Origin: Garcia nutans
Taxonomy: Eukaryota; Streptophyta; Magnoliopsida; Malpighiales; Euphorbiaceae
Assembly: GCA_947685225.1 (NCBI GenBank)
Contig: CANTUV010000051.1
Span: 8,246,001 to 8,310,000 of the forward strand
Length of the DNA: 64,000 nucleotides
Direction of reading: 5' to 3'
Shown: piece by piece, positions 35,301-49,194 of the stretch
How the letters are laid out: every line of letters begins with the position of its first letter
Numbering within the stretch: position 1 is the first letter of the stretch
Made by a program: the position numbers and the translations under genes
Notes under the pieces: model-generated
Told to the model about the DNA's origin: nothing
Databases searched by the model: none
What the model saw: only the letters and a program-made list of their open reading frames with translations

Positions 35301-37539
35301 ACTGTTTGTTCATCCTTGCCTATGGCATTCCATGGATAATGTACTAGAGCTACATACCCTTGCCTTTTGCATCCCATAATGAATGATTGATTTATTCTCA
35401 AAACAAGAAAACCTTTTGTTAGTACCTCACACTCATATTATGGTGTGTGGCTGTGGGAATGTTGAACAGCTGGCCACCTCTCAGTTCTGTAGAGAAAAAT
35501 AATTGATGGAGATACACAAATTCTAACTATGGTTATTGACCTTGCTTTTTATCATTAACCTTATCAGATTCCTGGTTTTTTGAATTACTGTCTGTTAATA
35601 GAACTGTTTTATATTGAAGCTATCTACACCTTACTAGGTTCTGGACAGGAGATAACTGTTTTGTGATCATTGAGATAATGTACTTTTAAGTGATTTTAGA
35701 ATAAGTCTAGCCTTTTTTTTTCTTAAGCGGATGAAAGTATTTGCCTGCATATTCAGTTTTTGATGTTTGACTGCAGGTTCAGTGTAATGTATTTGAAGGT
35801 GCAAGTGGAGAAGTTGCTTTGACCGCAGGTGGTGGTCTGAGGCAATTGCCTGGACTAACTGAGAACTTTGAAAATGCTGCACTGGTATTTTTTTTATGGC
35901 AATATCTAGATACTTGTTTCTCAAATTTCTTTTATTTTTAAATTTGTCTCCTGAATTTTTCTCTACTTAAAAAAGAGGGCAATATATAAGTGTTCTGATT
36001 GCTAAATTACCTTTATGTAATTATTAGGATATCTCTGTGCAATCCTTATCTTTTGAACTCTGTAAACTGCATTGTCCCTTATTTTTGAATATGGCTTGAT
36101 ATGTTTAGACTTTTCTGGAAAGCCTAAAATTTGTCTGAACTACTTTTTTGTGGTGACTGACACATGCATTATGATATTTACTTGTGCAGATTGGAGTACA
36201 CTATGATGGAATTTTCTATGAATTTGTGCCATGGAATGGTGCCGTAACTTGGGAAATTTCTCCTTGGGGTTACTGGCTCATAGCTGCTGAAAACGAAGGG
36301 CATTTGGTAACAAATTATCTCTTTGAATTTCTGCTTTCCTCCATCCTAGTAAGAGGCCTGTGCCTTGCATTATGAAACCTACTTTTCCCTGTGAATCTAC
36401 TTTCCCTGTGTTTGGTATCATAGTTCATTTGAACACGTAAAGCTTAACCTAAAAGAAGAAAGCACATGTTAGTCCATGCAAATGAAGCAATTCCATAGAA
36501 CTACTCTGAGTCTTGTGCATGGAACGATCTAATATGTAGAATTTAGAGTAATTTATTCATTCTGGGCAGGTTGAATTGGAGGCAACAACAAAGGATCCAG
36601 GAACAACATTGCGTGCTCCAACAACAGAAGCTGGCTTTGTTCCAGCTTGTAAAGATACTTGTTTTGGTGTTCTCAAATTGCAAATGTGGGAACGAAAATA
36701 TGATGGCTCAAAGGGCAAGGTGCATTTTTATTTTGCACGCGTAACTCTTCCTCAGTTCACAGCACTCATATTTTCATTAGCCAGTTTTAACTCATGCACA
36801 GTTCTAACCTAATTAACAATTGAAATGTCACATCAACTGGATTGGCTACTAGAAGGACAAAAGAAAACATCAAAGCGTCAAAATTCATGGTTATGCAACA
36901 AAAAAGTTTGCAATGTTGTTTTACCATGTTAGCTTTTTACAGTCACTCCGGTACATTATTTATTCTCTAAGTAAAGGACTTGCTTGCTATGAACTATACT
37001 AACATGAACCCCTTTCTACATTCATCGCACAACTCATGGTAGAAAGTTGTGCCTTCAAAACTGCTATGGGGCTTACACTACATTCTAGGAAGTGTGATCC
37101 GTGCTATTTTTGAAGCAGTTGATCTAAGAATTATGCCTTATCTAATGTATCTCTCTGCATTGTTCATTGGGCTTCTATCATTTCAGCATAAATTTGGCCA
37201 CATTTAAAAATAATTAAACTCAAATTCTCCCCTTTATAAGTTTCCTGCAGTGATTGGATAAATAATTTTAGATTGGCAGAGCTCCGATTAATTTTTCTCT
37301 AGTTTCACTTTTCACCTGAGTGTCATTAAATGTTCTGACACTTTCTACTTTGTTATCTGCAGATTATTTTGGATGTTACAAGTGATATGGCTGCAGTAGA
37401 AGTTGGAGGAGGACCATGGTTTAACACCTGGAAAGGGAAGACAACTACACCGGAAGTTCTCAGTAGTGCTCTTAGAGTTCCGATCAATGTGGACAGGATC
37501 TTCAGTTTTCTTCCGCTATTCAAGCCCCCTGGTTTATAA
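32317..37539 (+). CDS. VTE1: Tocopherol cyclase, chloroplastic, 10 exons, 508 aa
   Basis: Exons: 32317-32621, 32737-32981, 33165-33244, 34069-34145, 34599-34768, 35134-35231, 35777-35884, 36190-36306, 36570-36719, 37363-37539. Total coding length is 1527 bases with consistent phases. VTE1 closes the chromanol ring of tocopherols from the quinol precursors (DMPBQ/MPBQ) at plastoglobules in the chloroplast. The first ~100 residues are Ser-, Asn- and Arg-rich with few acidic residues, a typical transit peptide. The mature part starts at HSGYHYDGSTRKFFEGWYFK and has the Trp-rich conserved blocks GWLAAFPVFEPHWQICMAGG, NWGGGFPRKWFWVQCN and WEISPWGYWLIAAENEGH. Length is close to the Arabidopsis protein (488 aa). 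The intron after 34768 begins GC instead of GT. No frameshift or stop is seen, so the gene should be functional. Confidence 0.95.
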
Positions 37540-40500
37540 GTAGTTGGTTAGTTTTTTCATTGCACAAAATGGATCTTTGGTTTGCGATGAAGGAGATAAA
37601 AAATATCGCCCAGGGGGGCACGCGACGATGGTTCATGAAACATCAGCTATCCATTTTATTGGAAGCCATCCATCCTGTTCCATATGTGCTTGGAAATGTT
37701 ACTGTAAAATTGGGAATGTGTGATCAAAATGTAGAAACTCAGAAATACAAACTGAAAAGGTCAATTGTCTGGGTGAATGATTGATGAGCTGATGTGTGTG
37801 GTACAACTAGTATGTCAATTGAAATTTGTTTGGATTCCATCAAGTATGAAGAGATTTAGAATTAATATATGGGCTAAACCGGACAACTTATTATAGACAT
37901 GGCCTGGCCTGTCCTAAATTGCGGACTTGGAGTGTGCAGATGGTTTAGAGCTAGATGGCGTGAAATTTTGCCATAAATGAATAGATTAGATCTTCTTTTG
38001 CCTAAATGATAAGAGATTTTACACTATATATTTTTTTTTTTGAGAAAATTACACTGGTATATTTTTTTTAGCTTTTTTTAAATACAATATATTTTTAGTA
38101 TATTTTAAATATATTTAATGTATATCTTTAAAAATAGGGTGTATCTTTAATATATTTAATGTACATAAAAAATATATTTTTGAAAGGGATATTTTTAAAA
38201 TTGAAAATTTAAAAAAGAATATTTTTGAAATTGAAATTGAAAATGGATATTTTTGAAAATATTTTTATTTTTTAGAGTGTTTTTGAAAAAAATCACTATT
38301 TTTTATATGTAAAATCAAATTTGAATTTCATTAAGTCGTTTTTATACATTAAGAGCTTAATGGCAAAATTTCCCAATTTTATATTATATAAACAAAATGA
38401 TTTGATCTAACAATTACAGGAAAAACAAACCAAGGACGGAGAAAGAGGTCCAATTGGGCCCTTGCCCCGACCTTTAAAGTTAGGGATGAATAAAATTTTT
38501 TGAATTTGATCAATTTAAATGAAAATTAATCGATCAATTATGTCTATTTAAATTGATTAAATTAGTCAATTTTAAATTATATATTTATTAATAAATTTGG
38601 TTGAATTTTATAAATTTGATCAAACTAATTAATATTAGTCAATTTTCTAAAATGATTTTTTTATCACTATTGAGTTGTTGAATTAGCCGAATTCTAAAAT
38701 TCGATCAATAAAATCGATGTTCATACCTATTTAAAATATATTTTTATATAAAATTATTAAATTCTAAATTATATTTGGTAAATGAATATTAATTTAATTA
38801 AAGGCTGAGATAAATTAATGATATAAAAAAATTTATTTTTTTAAGAATATTTTCCAGCTTTTTTTTTTAAAGAAAAATAAAGATGGAGATAATTATAGCT
38901 TATCAAGCAACAGTACATCAACAAGAGAACGAGGATCCTCGAGCCAACACATCACGCCTAAAGAAAAAGGCCAGATCAACGAAATTGTGCAGCCAAATAC
39001 AAAACATCTCTAATCTTATCATTTTTTTTTCAGTAATTAAAAATAAAAATAAAATCAACTCTATGCTTTCACGAGTTGCACAATTAACGCGTGGAAAACA
39101 TTATTAGTATTCTCACCCTTTTCTTTTTATTCTTTTTCACGAACTTAGTCTTTCCAAAAAATAATTCAAATTTATAATTATAATTGTTTATTATAATATA
39201 TTTGGGTTAGTTGTTCAAATATTCAAAAAAAAAAATGAGGGGGTGTCTATATTGTTGATTATTATAAGATTATTTATATATAATATATAATTCATGCAAG
39301 ACTAATATTACATTTATATGGTGAAGTGCCAATCAATGTGTGTTTTTAAGGAATGTGTGATTAACCACAAAGGACAACAATAAAAAAAAATGTGTGATTA
39401 AAACAATCAAGGAATAAAAATAAGAAATCGTTCCATCCAAATGACAAATAAAATTAATTAATGGTTGGATATTCAGAGTATATAAATGGAAATAAAAAAA
39501 TTAAACATTTTTAATATATTAATTACTAGGTTAAATAATTATAAAGCCCTTGATGTTTTATAAATTACACTAATTAATTTTTATATTTTCAGTATTTATT
39601 TTTTATATTTTTAAAAATTAAATTACTTAATTTTTTCATCAATATTTTTATCATTATACAGTGAATATTTAATAAATATATTATTTGTATGAAAGCATAA
39701 CTTTTAAAATTATCGCATTATTTTCATTATTAAATTTTTTTTAAAAAATGATGTATCTAATGAGGAGTGGACTAATGATTGACCTTTTAAAAATGTTTTA
39801 AAATACATTTCAAAACATATATTTCACTTAATACGTCCGTAGTACCTTTTATTTGGTGGAATATATCATTTTTCCTCTCAATTTTTTATTAATCACATAA
39901 TTCTTTCAACTGGATGAATAGTTTAAACAACATACAAACTTTTATTTTAATATGAACAGAAATTTTTATATGTATAATTTTCAAACACACTGATAATACT
40001 TACACGTGAATACTATATAAGATTAAAATTGACTCGTCCAATGAAGGAAAAATTTGAATCTCAATCTTACCCAATTTGTTTCAACCTTATGATCCTCTCT
40101 TCCCAAATCAATTTTTCCTAAGAAATCACAAAAACTATCATGGGAATGCCTTCTGGGTACAGATTTAACTCGACCAATAAAAAATTAATGGGTCATTATC
40201 TGCTCAATAAACTCAATAGAAATTTATCAGCGTGGAAAGAACTAATCATCAATAAAAAAGAAGAACCATGCAAATTTTGAGAAAGATTTAGTGAGAATGG
40301 ATCATATGAAAGTGAAAATCTCTACTTGTTCACTAAATTAAAAAAAAATCTGCAGAAGAAGAAATAAACAAAAATTGAAAAAAAAAGGTAATCAAGAATG
40401 AATCGCAATAGAGTATGGTGATATTAATTAGCATAGGGAAGATTCTGTACAAAAGCTTAAAGCTACGTGATAGTTAATGTTAACGATAATGGAGAGGTTA

Positions 40501-43480
40501 AAAGAAAGATAAATGCTAATTGAAGTCACTTTAAGATAATCTCTTTTTTATTAGTTAAAAAAATATTAATTATAATATTTTTCTCTATCAACAGGGATTT
40601 AATTTAAAATTAGGGAAAAAAAGATGAGATGAGTGGAGAATTAGGGATTCAATTATTTTTCTAAAAAGAATTAAAAATATTTTATGTGAATAACTTGTTT
40701 CACACGAAATCAACAATGTGAAGTCACGTGTGTTGCCACTTTAGCAAAGAAGGGCCAATTGGTAAGGTTATTCATCGAGTTGAAGGAATATTAAGATTAT
40801 ATGCTGAGGAGACAAAATGATAAGTTCCGCCAAATACAAGGGATTACTAATGCATTAAGCCCATATTTTTCTAAATAATCTACATAAATGACATAAATCC
40901 TCTTTCTTATTATTATTAAAATCTAAATTATTCTATTGAAATTTTTTACTCTGTACATTAATTTCATTATATTCCACATATTTATAAGCAAATAGATATA
41001 TTATATTAAAACAATTAGAATAGCTTATATTAAAAAATATTATAATTTATAATTAATAAATTTTAATAATTTTAAATTTTAATATATTTCATATTATTTA
41101 ATAATTATTTAATTTTTAATATTATAAAATTAAAATTTTAATTGTTTGTTAAAATATAGATTATTAAATTATTATAAATTATGAAACTATAAAAATATTT
41201 ATTAATATTATAAATTGTTGATATTAAAAATATTAATTGATAAATAATTTTAAAAATATTATATTAATATTTTTTTAAAAAAAAATTTAAGTTGGCTCCT
41301 GATATTTAACCGAAATCCAAATTAGAATTTATGGTTAAGTAGTTTAATGGATTCATTAAAAAAAAAGCTATTTTAACTAAATATGAAAAAAAGTATTAAT
41401 TTGGTTAAAATAATTATAAGAGTTAATTCCTGCTTATCGGTGTAATAACAAGGGCTAAATTGTATTTTAGTCTTTATTATATGATTGGAATTTTTACTAT
41501 AATAAAATTTATATTTTTTAATATTATTTTTTAAACTTTAAAAGTTTTGTAAATTTTTTTACAATATAATATATATATATATTAACACATTTATGAAGTT
41601 TTCTATGATTTTATTTAATTTAACAACAACTGAAGGATTAATTTTTAAAACCCTATTTAAAAATTTTCATAACTAGTTTAGTTGAAAAATTCTTGGAGAA
41701 TAAATACAAGTTAAATATAGCTATGTTTCATGAAAATGTCGTTAACCAAAAAGTAAAAGTGTATAAATGCTAATTTTATATGCTTATTTAATTATAAATT
41801 GTAGATAAAAATTTTATATATAAATATAAATTTTAAATTAAATCATATATTATATTTGTATTCTACTAAAATTTGTTAAAAATGCTTCTAATATCATACG
41901 ATTAAATTAAAATTTTACAAGATTTAAAAATTAACTAAAATTTAAATTTTCCATTTCAACTTTTATCATTCCCCTAAATTCCATAACTATCTATTTATCT
42001 ATCTATCTATTAAAAGAATTCCTTATAAACCTATATAAATAGTAGTAGGAAACTTCAATCTGCTTTATTTATATTATCAATAATTACCTTAAATATATCA
42101 ACTTATATGGTAAATGCTTAAGAAAGAAAAATATAAATTATAACTTATTATACAAAAATTTGGATAATTGAGTATTAAATTAAACTTAAAACACAAACAA
42201 AAATATGCATAAATTATTAACTAGATTAAAATTTTTAATGGTGGTGAATTGCTTATCGAATGGTGCAAAAAATTTTAAATTCAAAATTTTTAATATTTTA
42301 CCTTAATTAATTTATTTAATTTATGAATTATTGTATCAATTGGTTGATTGATACATATTAAAAATTGTTATGGTTATACTTCACAAAATAATTTTATATT
42401 CAATCATTATCTTTTACTTTCATTAGGTTAATAAGATGAAAAAAATAGAGTTGAAAATTAGTAATTTTTTTAAGAAAAACACATGTAATTATTCTTAATT
42501 GTTTAATATTGGCTAAAAATTATTATGATATAGACATACAAAAATTATTATGAATTAATGATTTTTTCCTTAATTCATTGATATAATTTATGAATTATTG
42601 TATCAATTAGTTGATTGACACATATTAAAAATTGTTATGGTTATAGTTCAAAAATAATTTTATATTCAACTATAATATTTTATTTTCATCGGTTAATATG
42701 ATGAAACAAATAGAGTTGAAAATTAATAATTTTTTAAAAAAAATGTATGTATTTGTATATTCTTAATTGTTTAATATTGGCTAAAAATTATTATGATCTA
42801 TATTTACAAAAACTATTAAAAAGATATGTTTTTCATAACCAAATTACAATTTTAACAATAATTAAATATAAAAATTTTAAAATTATTTATTCGTATAATC
42901 AATTATGTGCTATATGTTAAATTTTAATCGTAATTTGAGATTACATATCGATATAATTATATTATAGGCTATCTAATTTAATAGAACTATTTTTTTTAGA
43001 TTTTAGAAATATTTAATTTGATATAAGTCATATATGTATAAAAGTCTAATACTATTAGTTAGAGTTTTATGAGAATCTAATTGCCCTAATATATGAAAAA
43101 TATTATAAAAATTGTAGTATCTGAGTAAGGTTTTCAATTGCCTATTTGTTTGTCCTATATTTAAGAGTAAATACTGTAAGACGATATATCCAGACTTAGA
43201 AGTATTCAACCCTAAGCGATTAATTAATATGGATTCAAGATGCTTTCAAATTTATTTTCAATCTATTTATGATTGTCTCCCAATTTACACGTGATTTTGG
43301 AGTTATTGTAATATTTATTTGTATATAGTTTTTAACAAGTAATACTAGAGTCAATCATATTTAAAATCGTTAGATTTTCATTTGGATTGAAATTTTGGCC
43401 ATAAAATAATTCTAAGATTTTATACTATTGAAATATTTTCTGTCGATTATTTAGTTTTTCGGCATCATGTGCAGAGACGC
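37540..43480. other. Long AT-rich intergenic stretch
   Basis: The VTE1 3' UTR continues to perhaps 37900. Beyond it I find AT-rich DNA, a short dispersed-repeat look-alike at 38430-38480 (GGGCCCTTGCCCC), an (ATCT)n run near 41995-42012 and the duplication listed separately. No open frame here resembles a protein. Confidence 0.5.
42318..42820 (+). repeat. Tandem duplication of a ~270-bp AT-rich unit
   Basis: AATTTATGAATTATTG... starts at 42318 and again at 42595, and GGCTAAAAATTATTATGAT recurs at 42511 and 42779. The offsets of 277 and 268 differ by small indels. The unit also includes ATAGAGTTGAAAATTA. It has no coding content. Confidence 0.85.
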
Positions 43481-43721
43481 GGCCATTTGAATATGGATTC
43501 GGGACCATCTATTTTCGGCCACTATTGGCCATTTGTTATTTCTTTTCAGTTTGCTATAACAAATTGGCTTCTTGAAAGCTTGGCCATTTGGTGGAATTAA
43601 GAATATTCTTTGGCTATTTCTTTTTTAATTGCCATGACAGTTTTTTTGTTTTGGGTTTTATGGCGTTACTGCATTTTCAGTTGTCATTATGCACTTAGGA
43701 TGATAAGTGGTCATTCAAAAG

Positions 43722-43818
43722 ATAATTTATGTCCCTTCAAAAAAAAAAAGAAAAAAAAAGATAATTCATGTCCCTTAAAAAAATGGATAATTTATGTCCC
43801 TTAAAAAAAAGGTAATTT
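43722..43818 (+). repeat. Small tandem repeat around ATAATTTATGTCCCTT plus poly-A
   Basis: Four imperfect copies of (G)ATAATT(T/C)ATGTCCCTT followed by 6-11 A residues lie back to back, the last one partial. It is simple-sequence expansion in an intergenic setting. Confidence 0.75.
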
Positions 43819-44699
43819 ATGTTTTGTTGATTGGTGGCCAATTCGGCTGCATGCAATTGATTATATTTATCGCCCATCACTATGAATGCTTTTTTACTGT
43901 GATTGGAATAATGAAATCCAATAATGCCGATTTCCATTATATATAAATTTTATTTGGTATAATGCTACTTATATGCTGTCTTCGTATAAATTTCAAATTG
44001 GGTAAAATATATTAAATATTTTATTTGTGATGATTTTCATAAATTGAGTTAAAATTTTGGTATTATAATTATTATTTTTTATATTACCTAATATTATAAA
44101 ATATATTAGTTAAAGCAATATTTCATCAAAATAACCTCTATTGTATACATTAATTTATTTTGAATATTGAGTTAGTATTTTTATTATTTATGTGAATAGT
44201 GACTAGTTCAAAAAAAAGGTTGTTGTTTGGTTAAATAGTAAATGCACTTGTAGAAATAATTATGTAATAATTGTCAAGTTTTTCATATAAATAGTAGGTC
44301 AGTCCAAAGACAGAGTTATTATTTGATTATGATTAATTATTAATATTTGATTCTTGTATTAAGAGTAATAATTACAATTGATATTTTTTGTCCAAAGATG
44401 AAAATATTAATATTGTGTTGGGAATATTATTAGGCTTACCAATATTTGAACTCATTGATTATATTTTATTATGCATAAAGAATGTGAGCTTGATATTGAT
44501 TGCTTTATTTTTTGTACAATTAATATGTCTGCTAACATGCTGCTCAATACGAGCAGTATTTCAGTACTTATTGGGTTAAATTTTAAGAATTAGAAGGAGA
44601 ATATCCTAATTTATCTTGACTATATAGATATAGACTTGGCGTTAAGGGAAGAGCACACCGTGCCTCTCTTATAGCTGAAAATTCTACTGAGGCAAAATA

Positions 44700-47600
44700 A
44701 AATTTTGAGAGGTGAGAATGCTCCAATCACCTGAGTCTGATGATCATCAAGCATGGCGTTCCGGATGACTTTCAATATGTCATCTCTCTTGAGATTACTA
44801 AGGCTAGTAATTTTCTTGACGAGACTGAGAAAATATATGAGAAAAATGATAAGGTGAAAACAAGAACACTGCTAGCGAAACTAACTTCCATGAGGTATAA
44901 TGACAATAAAAATATTAAGGAATACTTTGTGAGCATGTCCAACATCTCCAAAAGACTAAAGGCACTTTAGCTAGATTTACCAAATGAGTTGGGTGTGCAT
45001 TTAGTCTTGAACTCTCTTCCTCCACAGTTTGGACAATTTAAGGTTAGTTACAATAGCCAAATGCAGAAATAGACTTTTAATTAGCTCATTGCACACTGTG
45101 TACAAGAGGAAGACGGAATGAAGTTGAAAAAATCTTATAGTGCTCATCTAGCTAGTTCCTCAACAAATAAGGGTGAGAAAAGAAAAGAAAAGGGTAAAGA
45201 GCTGCTAAGAGTTTAGAGCAAAAGAAAGCTAAGGGAGATAAATGCTTCTTTTGTGGAAAGATTGAACATCTGAAGAAAGAATGTACCAAATATTACGCTT
45301 GGCATGCTAAGAAGGGTATGTTCTTTATTTTGGTCTGTTCTTAGGTTAATTTATCTTCAGTACCTAGAAACACTTGCTGGATAGATTTTGGTGCTACTAC
45401 TCATATAAGTGTTTCAATGCAGGGTTGCTTGCGCTATTGAAGGCTAAGTGATGGTGAAAAATACATCTATGTGGGAGATGACAAATCGGTGAAAGTAGAG
45501 GCAATAAGCCATTTTAGGTTATTATTAATGACTGATTTTTATTTATATTTAAGAGACATTTATTGTATCATCTTTTAGACAAAATTTGGTTTTTGTTTTT
45601 ATAAAAAAAAGACAGTCTGGTGCACAAATGCTCCCGCAATGAATGAGGTCCGGGGAAGGGTCGGACCCATTAGGTCTTTGTACACGGCCTTTTCTTGCAA
45701 TTAATTGCAAGAGGTCATTTTCACGACTCGAACCCGTGACCTTAGGTCACACGGCGACAACATTTACCGTTGCAAGGGGCCATTTGGTTTTTGTTTTTAT
45801 ATTGGACAAATTTGAATATTCTTATTTTTTGAAACAATCAATTTTGTCTTTCTTTAAATTCAAATGTCATTGGCACTGGTTCATTAGGTACTTATGATAA
45901 CCTATATATGTTTGACATTGTTGCTTCATATAATGAAACGTTACATGTGGAAACAAGAGGTACTAAAAGAAAGCTAAATTAGGATAACTCAGTTGGACTA
46001 TGGCACAAGCGTCTGGGTCATATATTCAAATCTAAAATTGAACGTCTGTGGAATATTGGATACACTTGATTATTTAGATTTAGATGCTTGTGCTGGGTGT
46101 ATCAAAGGAAAACAGACTAAACAAAAGAGATTAGGTACCAACAGATCTAAAGATGTCTTATCGATACATATAGATATCTGTGGGTCATTCCTTACATCTT
46201 TCTGGAATGTTAAAAAATACTTTATGTCATTCATAGATGACTACTCAAGTTATGGGTTTCTATATCTCATTCATAAGAAATTAGTTTCTTTGGACGTATT
46301 CAAAGCTAAGGTTGAAAACCAACTTAGCAAGAACATTAAGAGCATTATATCTGACTGTGGTGGTGAGCACTATGGCAGATATGATGGTTTAAGAGAACAA
46401 TGTCTAGAACCTTTTGCTTCCTAGAGGAGTGTGGAATCATCCCACAATACACAATGCCTAGTTCTCTCAACATGAATGGTATAACTAAACGATGAAATAT
46501 AGCTTTTATGGATATGGTAAGGAGTATGATCAGTTAATCTACCTTACCTCGAGTCACTCTCGAGATAAGCACTAAAGACAATGGCTTATATTCTTAATAT
46601 TCTTAATAGAGTATCAACTAAAGCAGCTGCTAAAACACCTTATGATCTTTAGACATGATAAAAACTCAGTCTAAAGTACTTTTATATTTGGGAGTGTCCA
46701 GTTGAGACTAGGCCTTATAGGCCCAATAAAAGAAAATTAGACTCCAAAATAGTTAGTAGCTACTTTATTTGTTACTCAGATCGATCTAAGGGCTATAAAT
46801 TTTATGATCCCATTACTAGGTCAATTTTTGAGATGGGAACTATAACATTCTATGAGGATATTGAGTTTGGGAGGAGAAATAAAGTTAGACACATTGTCTT
46901 TGAAGAGAAGTTGACTCAGAAAAACTCAAGTTTGATTTTCTCTACTACTTCTGATAGTGTGCATATTTCTATACCTCTCACTACTTAAGAAGTAGATTTG
47001 GAACCAATACAAGACAATGTTGAACAACTTCTTATTTAGGTTCAGGAAGTTATTTTTTAAAAGCAAACTCAACAATCTCAAGAGCCTGTGCCACTAAAGA
47101 GATCCAATAAAGAGAGGAGAAATGTTATTTCAGATAATTACATAACATTCCTTTAGGAAAATGAAAACATTGAAGGATTGGTGAGATATGATCCAATCAG
47201 CTTCCATCAAGCCTTGCAGATTTCAATTCTCAAAAGTGAATTGAGATAATAAATAAGGAGTATAAGTCAATGCAAGACAATTAAGTTTGGGACCTTGTCC
47301 CATTACCTAAAGCAAAGAAACACATTAATTGCAAATGGATATTTAAGACAAAAAGAGATTCAAAATATAATGTGGAGAGGTACAAAACATGTCTTGTAGC
47401 TAAAGGCTTTACTCGGAAAGAATGGATTAACTATAAAGAGACATTCTCTCCAGTTTCTTTGACAAAATCTTTTAGGACAATCATGGCTCTTACTGCACAT
47501 TTTGATCTTGAGTTACATCAAACAGATGCTATGATTACATTTCTCAATGGAGACATTGATGAAACCATCTATATGATGTAATCAGAAAATTTTATGTTAG

Positions 47601-48680
47601 AAGAACCAAAGCATATGGTTTGCAAATTAAAGAAATCTATTTATGGACTCAAGCAAGCTTCTTGTCGATGGTACCTCAAATTTCATCAAGTACTTGTCTC
47701 ATTTTATTTTGAGATAAATACTATTAAAGATTGTGTGTACCATAAGTTCAGTGGGAGTTAATTCATTTTTCTGATTTTGTATGTCGATAACATACTTCTT
47801 GCAACCAATAATAAGGAAATGTTACACAAAATCAATGAATTTCTCTTAAGTAAATTTGAGATGAAAGATTTTGGTGAAGCTTCTTTTGCATTATAAATCC
47901 AAATACATCAAGGTAGTTCTCAAGAAATTCTTGGATTATCACAAAAGAACTATATAAAAAAAGTGCTTAAGAGGCTTGGTATGCAAAATTGTAAATAAGA
48001 AGACACCCCAATCACTAAAGGAGACTAGTTTAGTTTTAGCCAATGCTCAAAGAATGACCTTAAGTTGAAGGAAATGTAGAAGATTTCCTATGCTTCATCT
48101 GTAGAAAGTCTGATGTATGCTCAAGTTTACACCCGTCTAGATATTACATTCATTGTTGACATACTAGACAGATATCTGAGTAACCCTAGGATGGATCATT
48201 GAAATGCAGCCAAAAGGGTTTTGAGGTACTTATAAAAGACAAAGGATTACATGCTCATATACAAGAGGTCAATTCACTTAGAGATCATAGTGTATTCTGA
48301 TTCTGACCATATTGGATGCCAAGACAACAAAAGACCTACTTCGGGCTACATCTATCTATTAACTGGAGGAGTTCTTGAAAGAGTGTTAAACAAATACTTA
48401 TAGTTACCTCCACCATGGTAGAATAATTTGTAGCATGTTATGAGATATCAAACCATGGACTATAGCTACAAAATTTTATCACTGGGCTGCATATTGTGAG
48501 TAGCATTGATAGGCCATTGAAGTTATGTTGTGATAATAACTCGATAGTCCTATTGTCCAATAATAACAAGAGCTCTTCTCAATCTAAACACATTAAAAAA
48601 AAGTTTTTGGATGTGAAAGAAAGAGTGCATAGTGGACAAATATCCATAGAGTATATTGAGATAAACTCCGTGATTGCAAA
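44700..48680 (+). mobile_element. Decayed Ty1/copia retrotransposon (gag-pol remnant)
   Basis: Successive frames give copia domains in order. A gag UBN2-like part lies at 44740-45110, with a CCHC knuckle near 45245 (CFFCGKIEHLKKEC). A protease-like DFGATTHIS motif is near 45380. The integrase runs from 45993 to 46560 (SIHIDICGSF, MSFIDDYSSYGFLYL). The reverse transcriptase covers about 47300-47950 (CLVAKGFTRKEW, LYVDNILLATN). RNase H covers about 48120-48670 (SDSDHIGCQDNKRPTSGY, SKHIKKKFLDVKERVHSGQI). Stops and frameshifts are frequent, and a SINE interrupts it at 45604. No flanking LTRs were identified. The 3' side ends abruptly at about 48680, where an unrelated repeat begins. Confidence 0.87.
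45604..45781 (-). mobile_element. tRNA-derived SINE (Au-like) inside the copia element
   Basis: The minus strand has a Pol III B box GGTTCGAGTC (complement of 45725-45734), a conserved body, and a 3' T run next to CACCAGACTGTC. The segment is bounded by matching 20-bp direct repeats at 45584-45603 and 45782-45801 (ATTTGGTTTTTG...TATA). A T-ended tail with this body is typical of the plant Au SINE family. Confidence 0.85.
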
Positions 48681-48935
48681 TAGGGCTGTAAACGAGCCAA
48701 ACTTTGACAAGCTTAGGCTCAGCTTGCCATTTAAAACTTAAGCTTGAGCTTGAGCTCAAGCTTGATTTATATTAAAATTGCCAAGCTCAAGCTCAACTCA
48801 GCTTGGCTCATGTTCAACTCATTAATATGTTCAACGAGCTGAGCTCAAGCTCAAGCTCAATTTTAGTACTCATATGGATCTAAAGCTCGTTATAAACTCA
48901 AACCCGAGCTCAGGCTCGAGCTTGTTAACACTCCT
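48680..48935. repeat. AGCTTGAGCTC-rich dispersed repeat
   Basis: Starting at AGGGCTGTAAACGAGCC, the sequence is built from near-palindromic blocks such as AAGCTTGAGCTTGAGCTC and GCTCAAGCTTGA, ending near GAGCTTGTTAACACTCCTG. It abuts the truncated copia RNase H. The composition is strikingly unlike its AT-rich surroundings. It resembles a common plant dispersed repeat, but I cannot name the family. Confidence 0.65.
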
Positions 48936-49194
48936 GAATATATGTCAAAATAAAAAAAAAACTAACATTATATATCACAATTATATTTGAAAATAAAGAT
49001 CAAACATACATGATCTTAAATAAAAAATCAACCAACCAATAACAACAATACATTATCACAATACTAAAACATTATCATAATAATTATTAATAATATTTTC
49101 TAAAATACTAAATGAAAAATTAAATTTGGATTAATTAGTCATATTATAAATATTTTTGTTAAATTATATTTGGTTTTTTTTAATGTTAATACAT

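Noticed and set aside
42318..42820. Possible pair of LTRs
   Set aside because: The copies are adjacent with no TG...CA ends, primer site or purine tract; a simple tandem duplication fits better.
43610..43804. Hydrophobic 64-codon frame (possible membrane peptide)
   Set aside because: It ends in a poly-Lys run caused by the A-rich small tandem repeat; no promoter or homology seen.
45604..45781. tRNA gene, because of the B box
   Set aside because: There is no cloverleaf; the target duplications, SINE body and T tail show a retroposed SINE.
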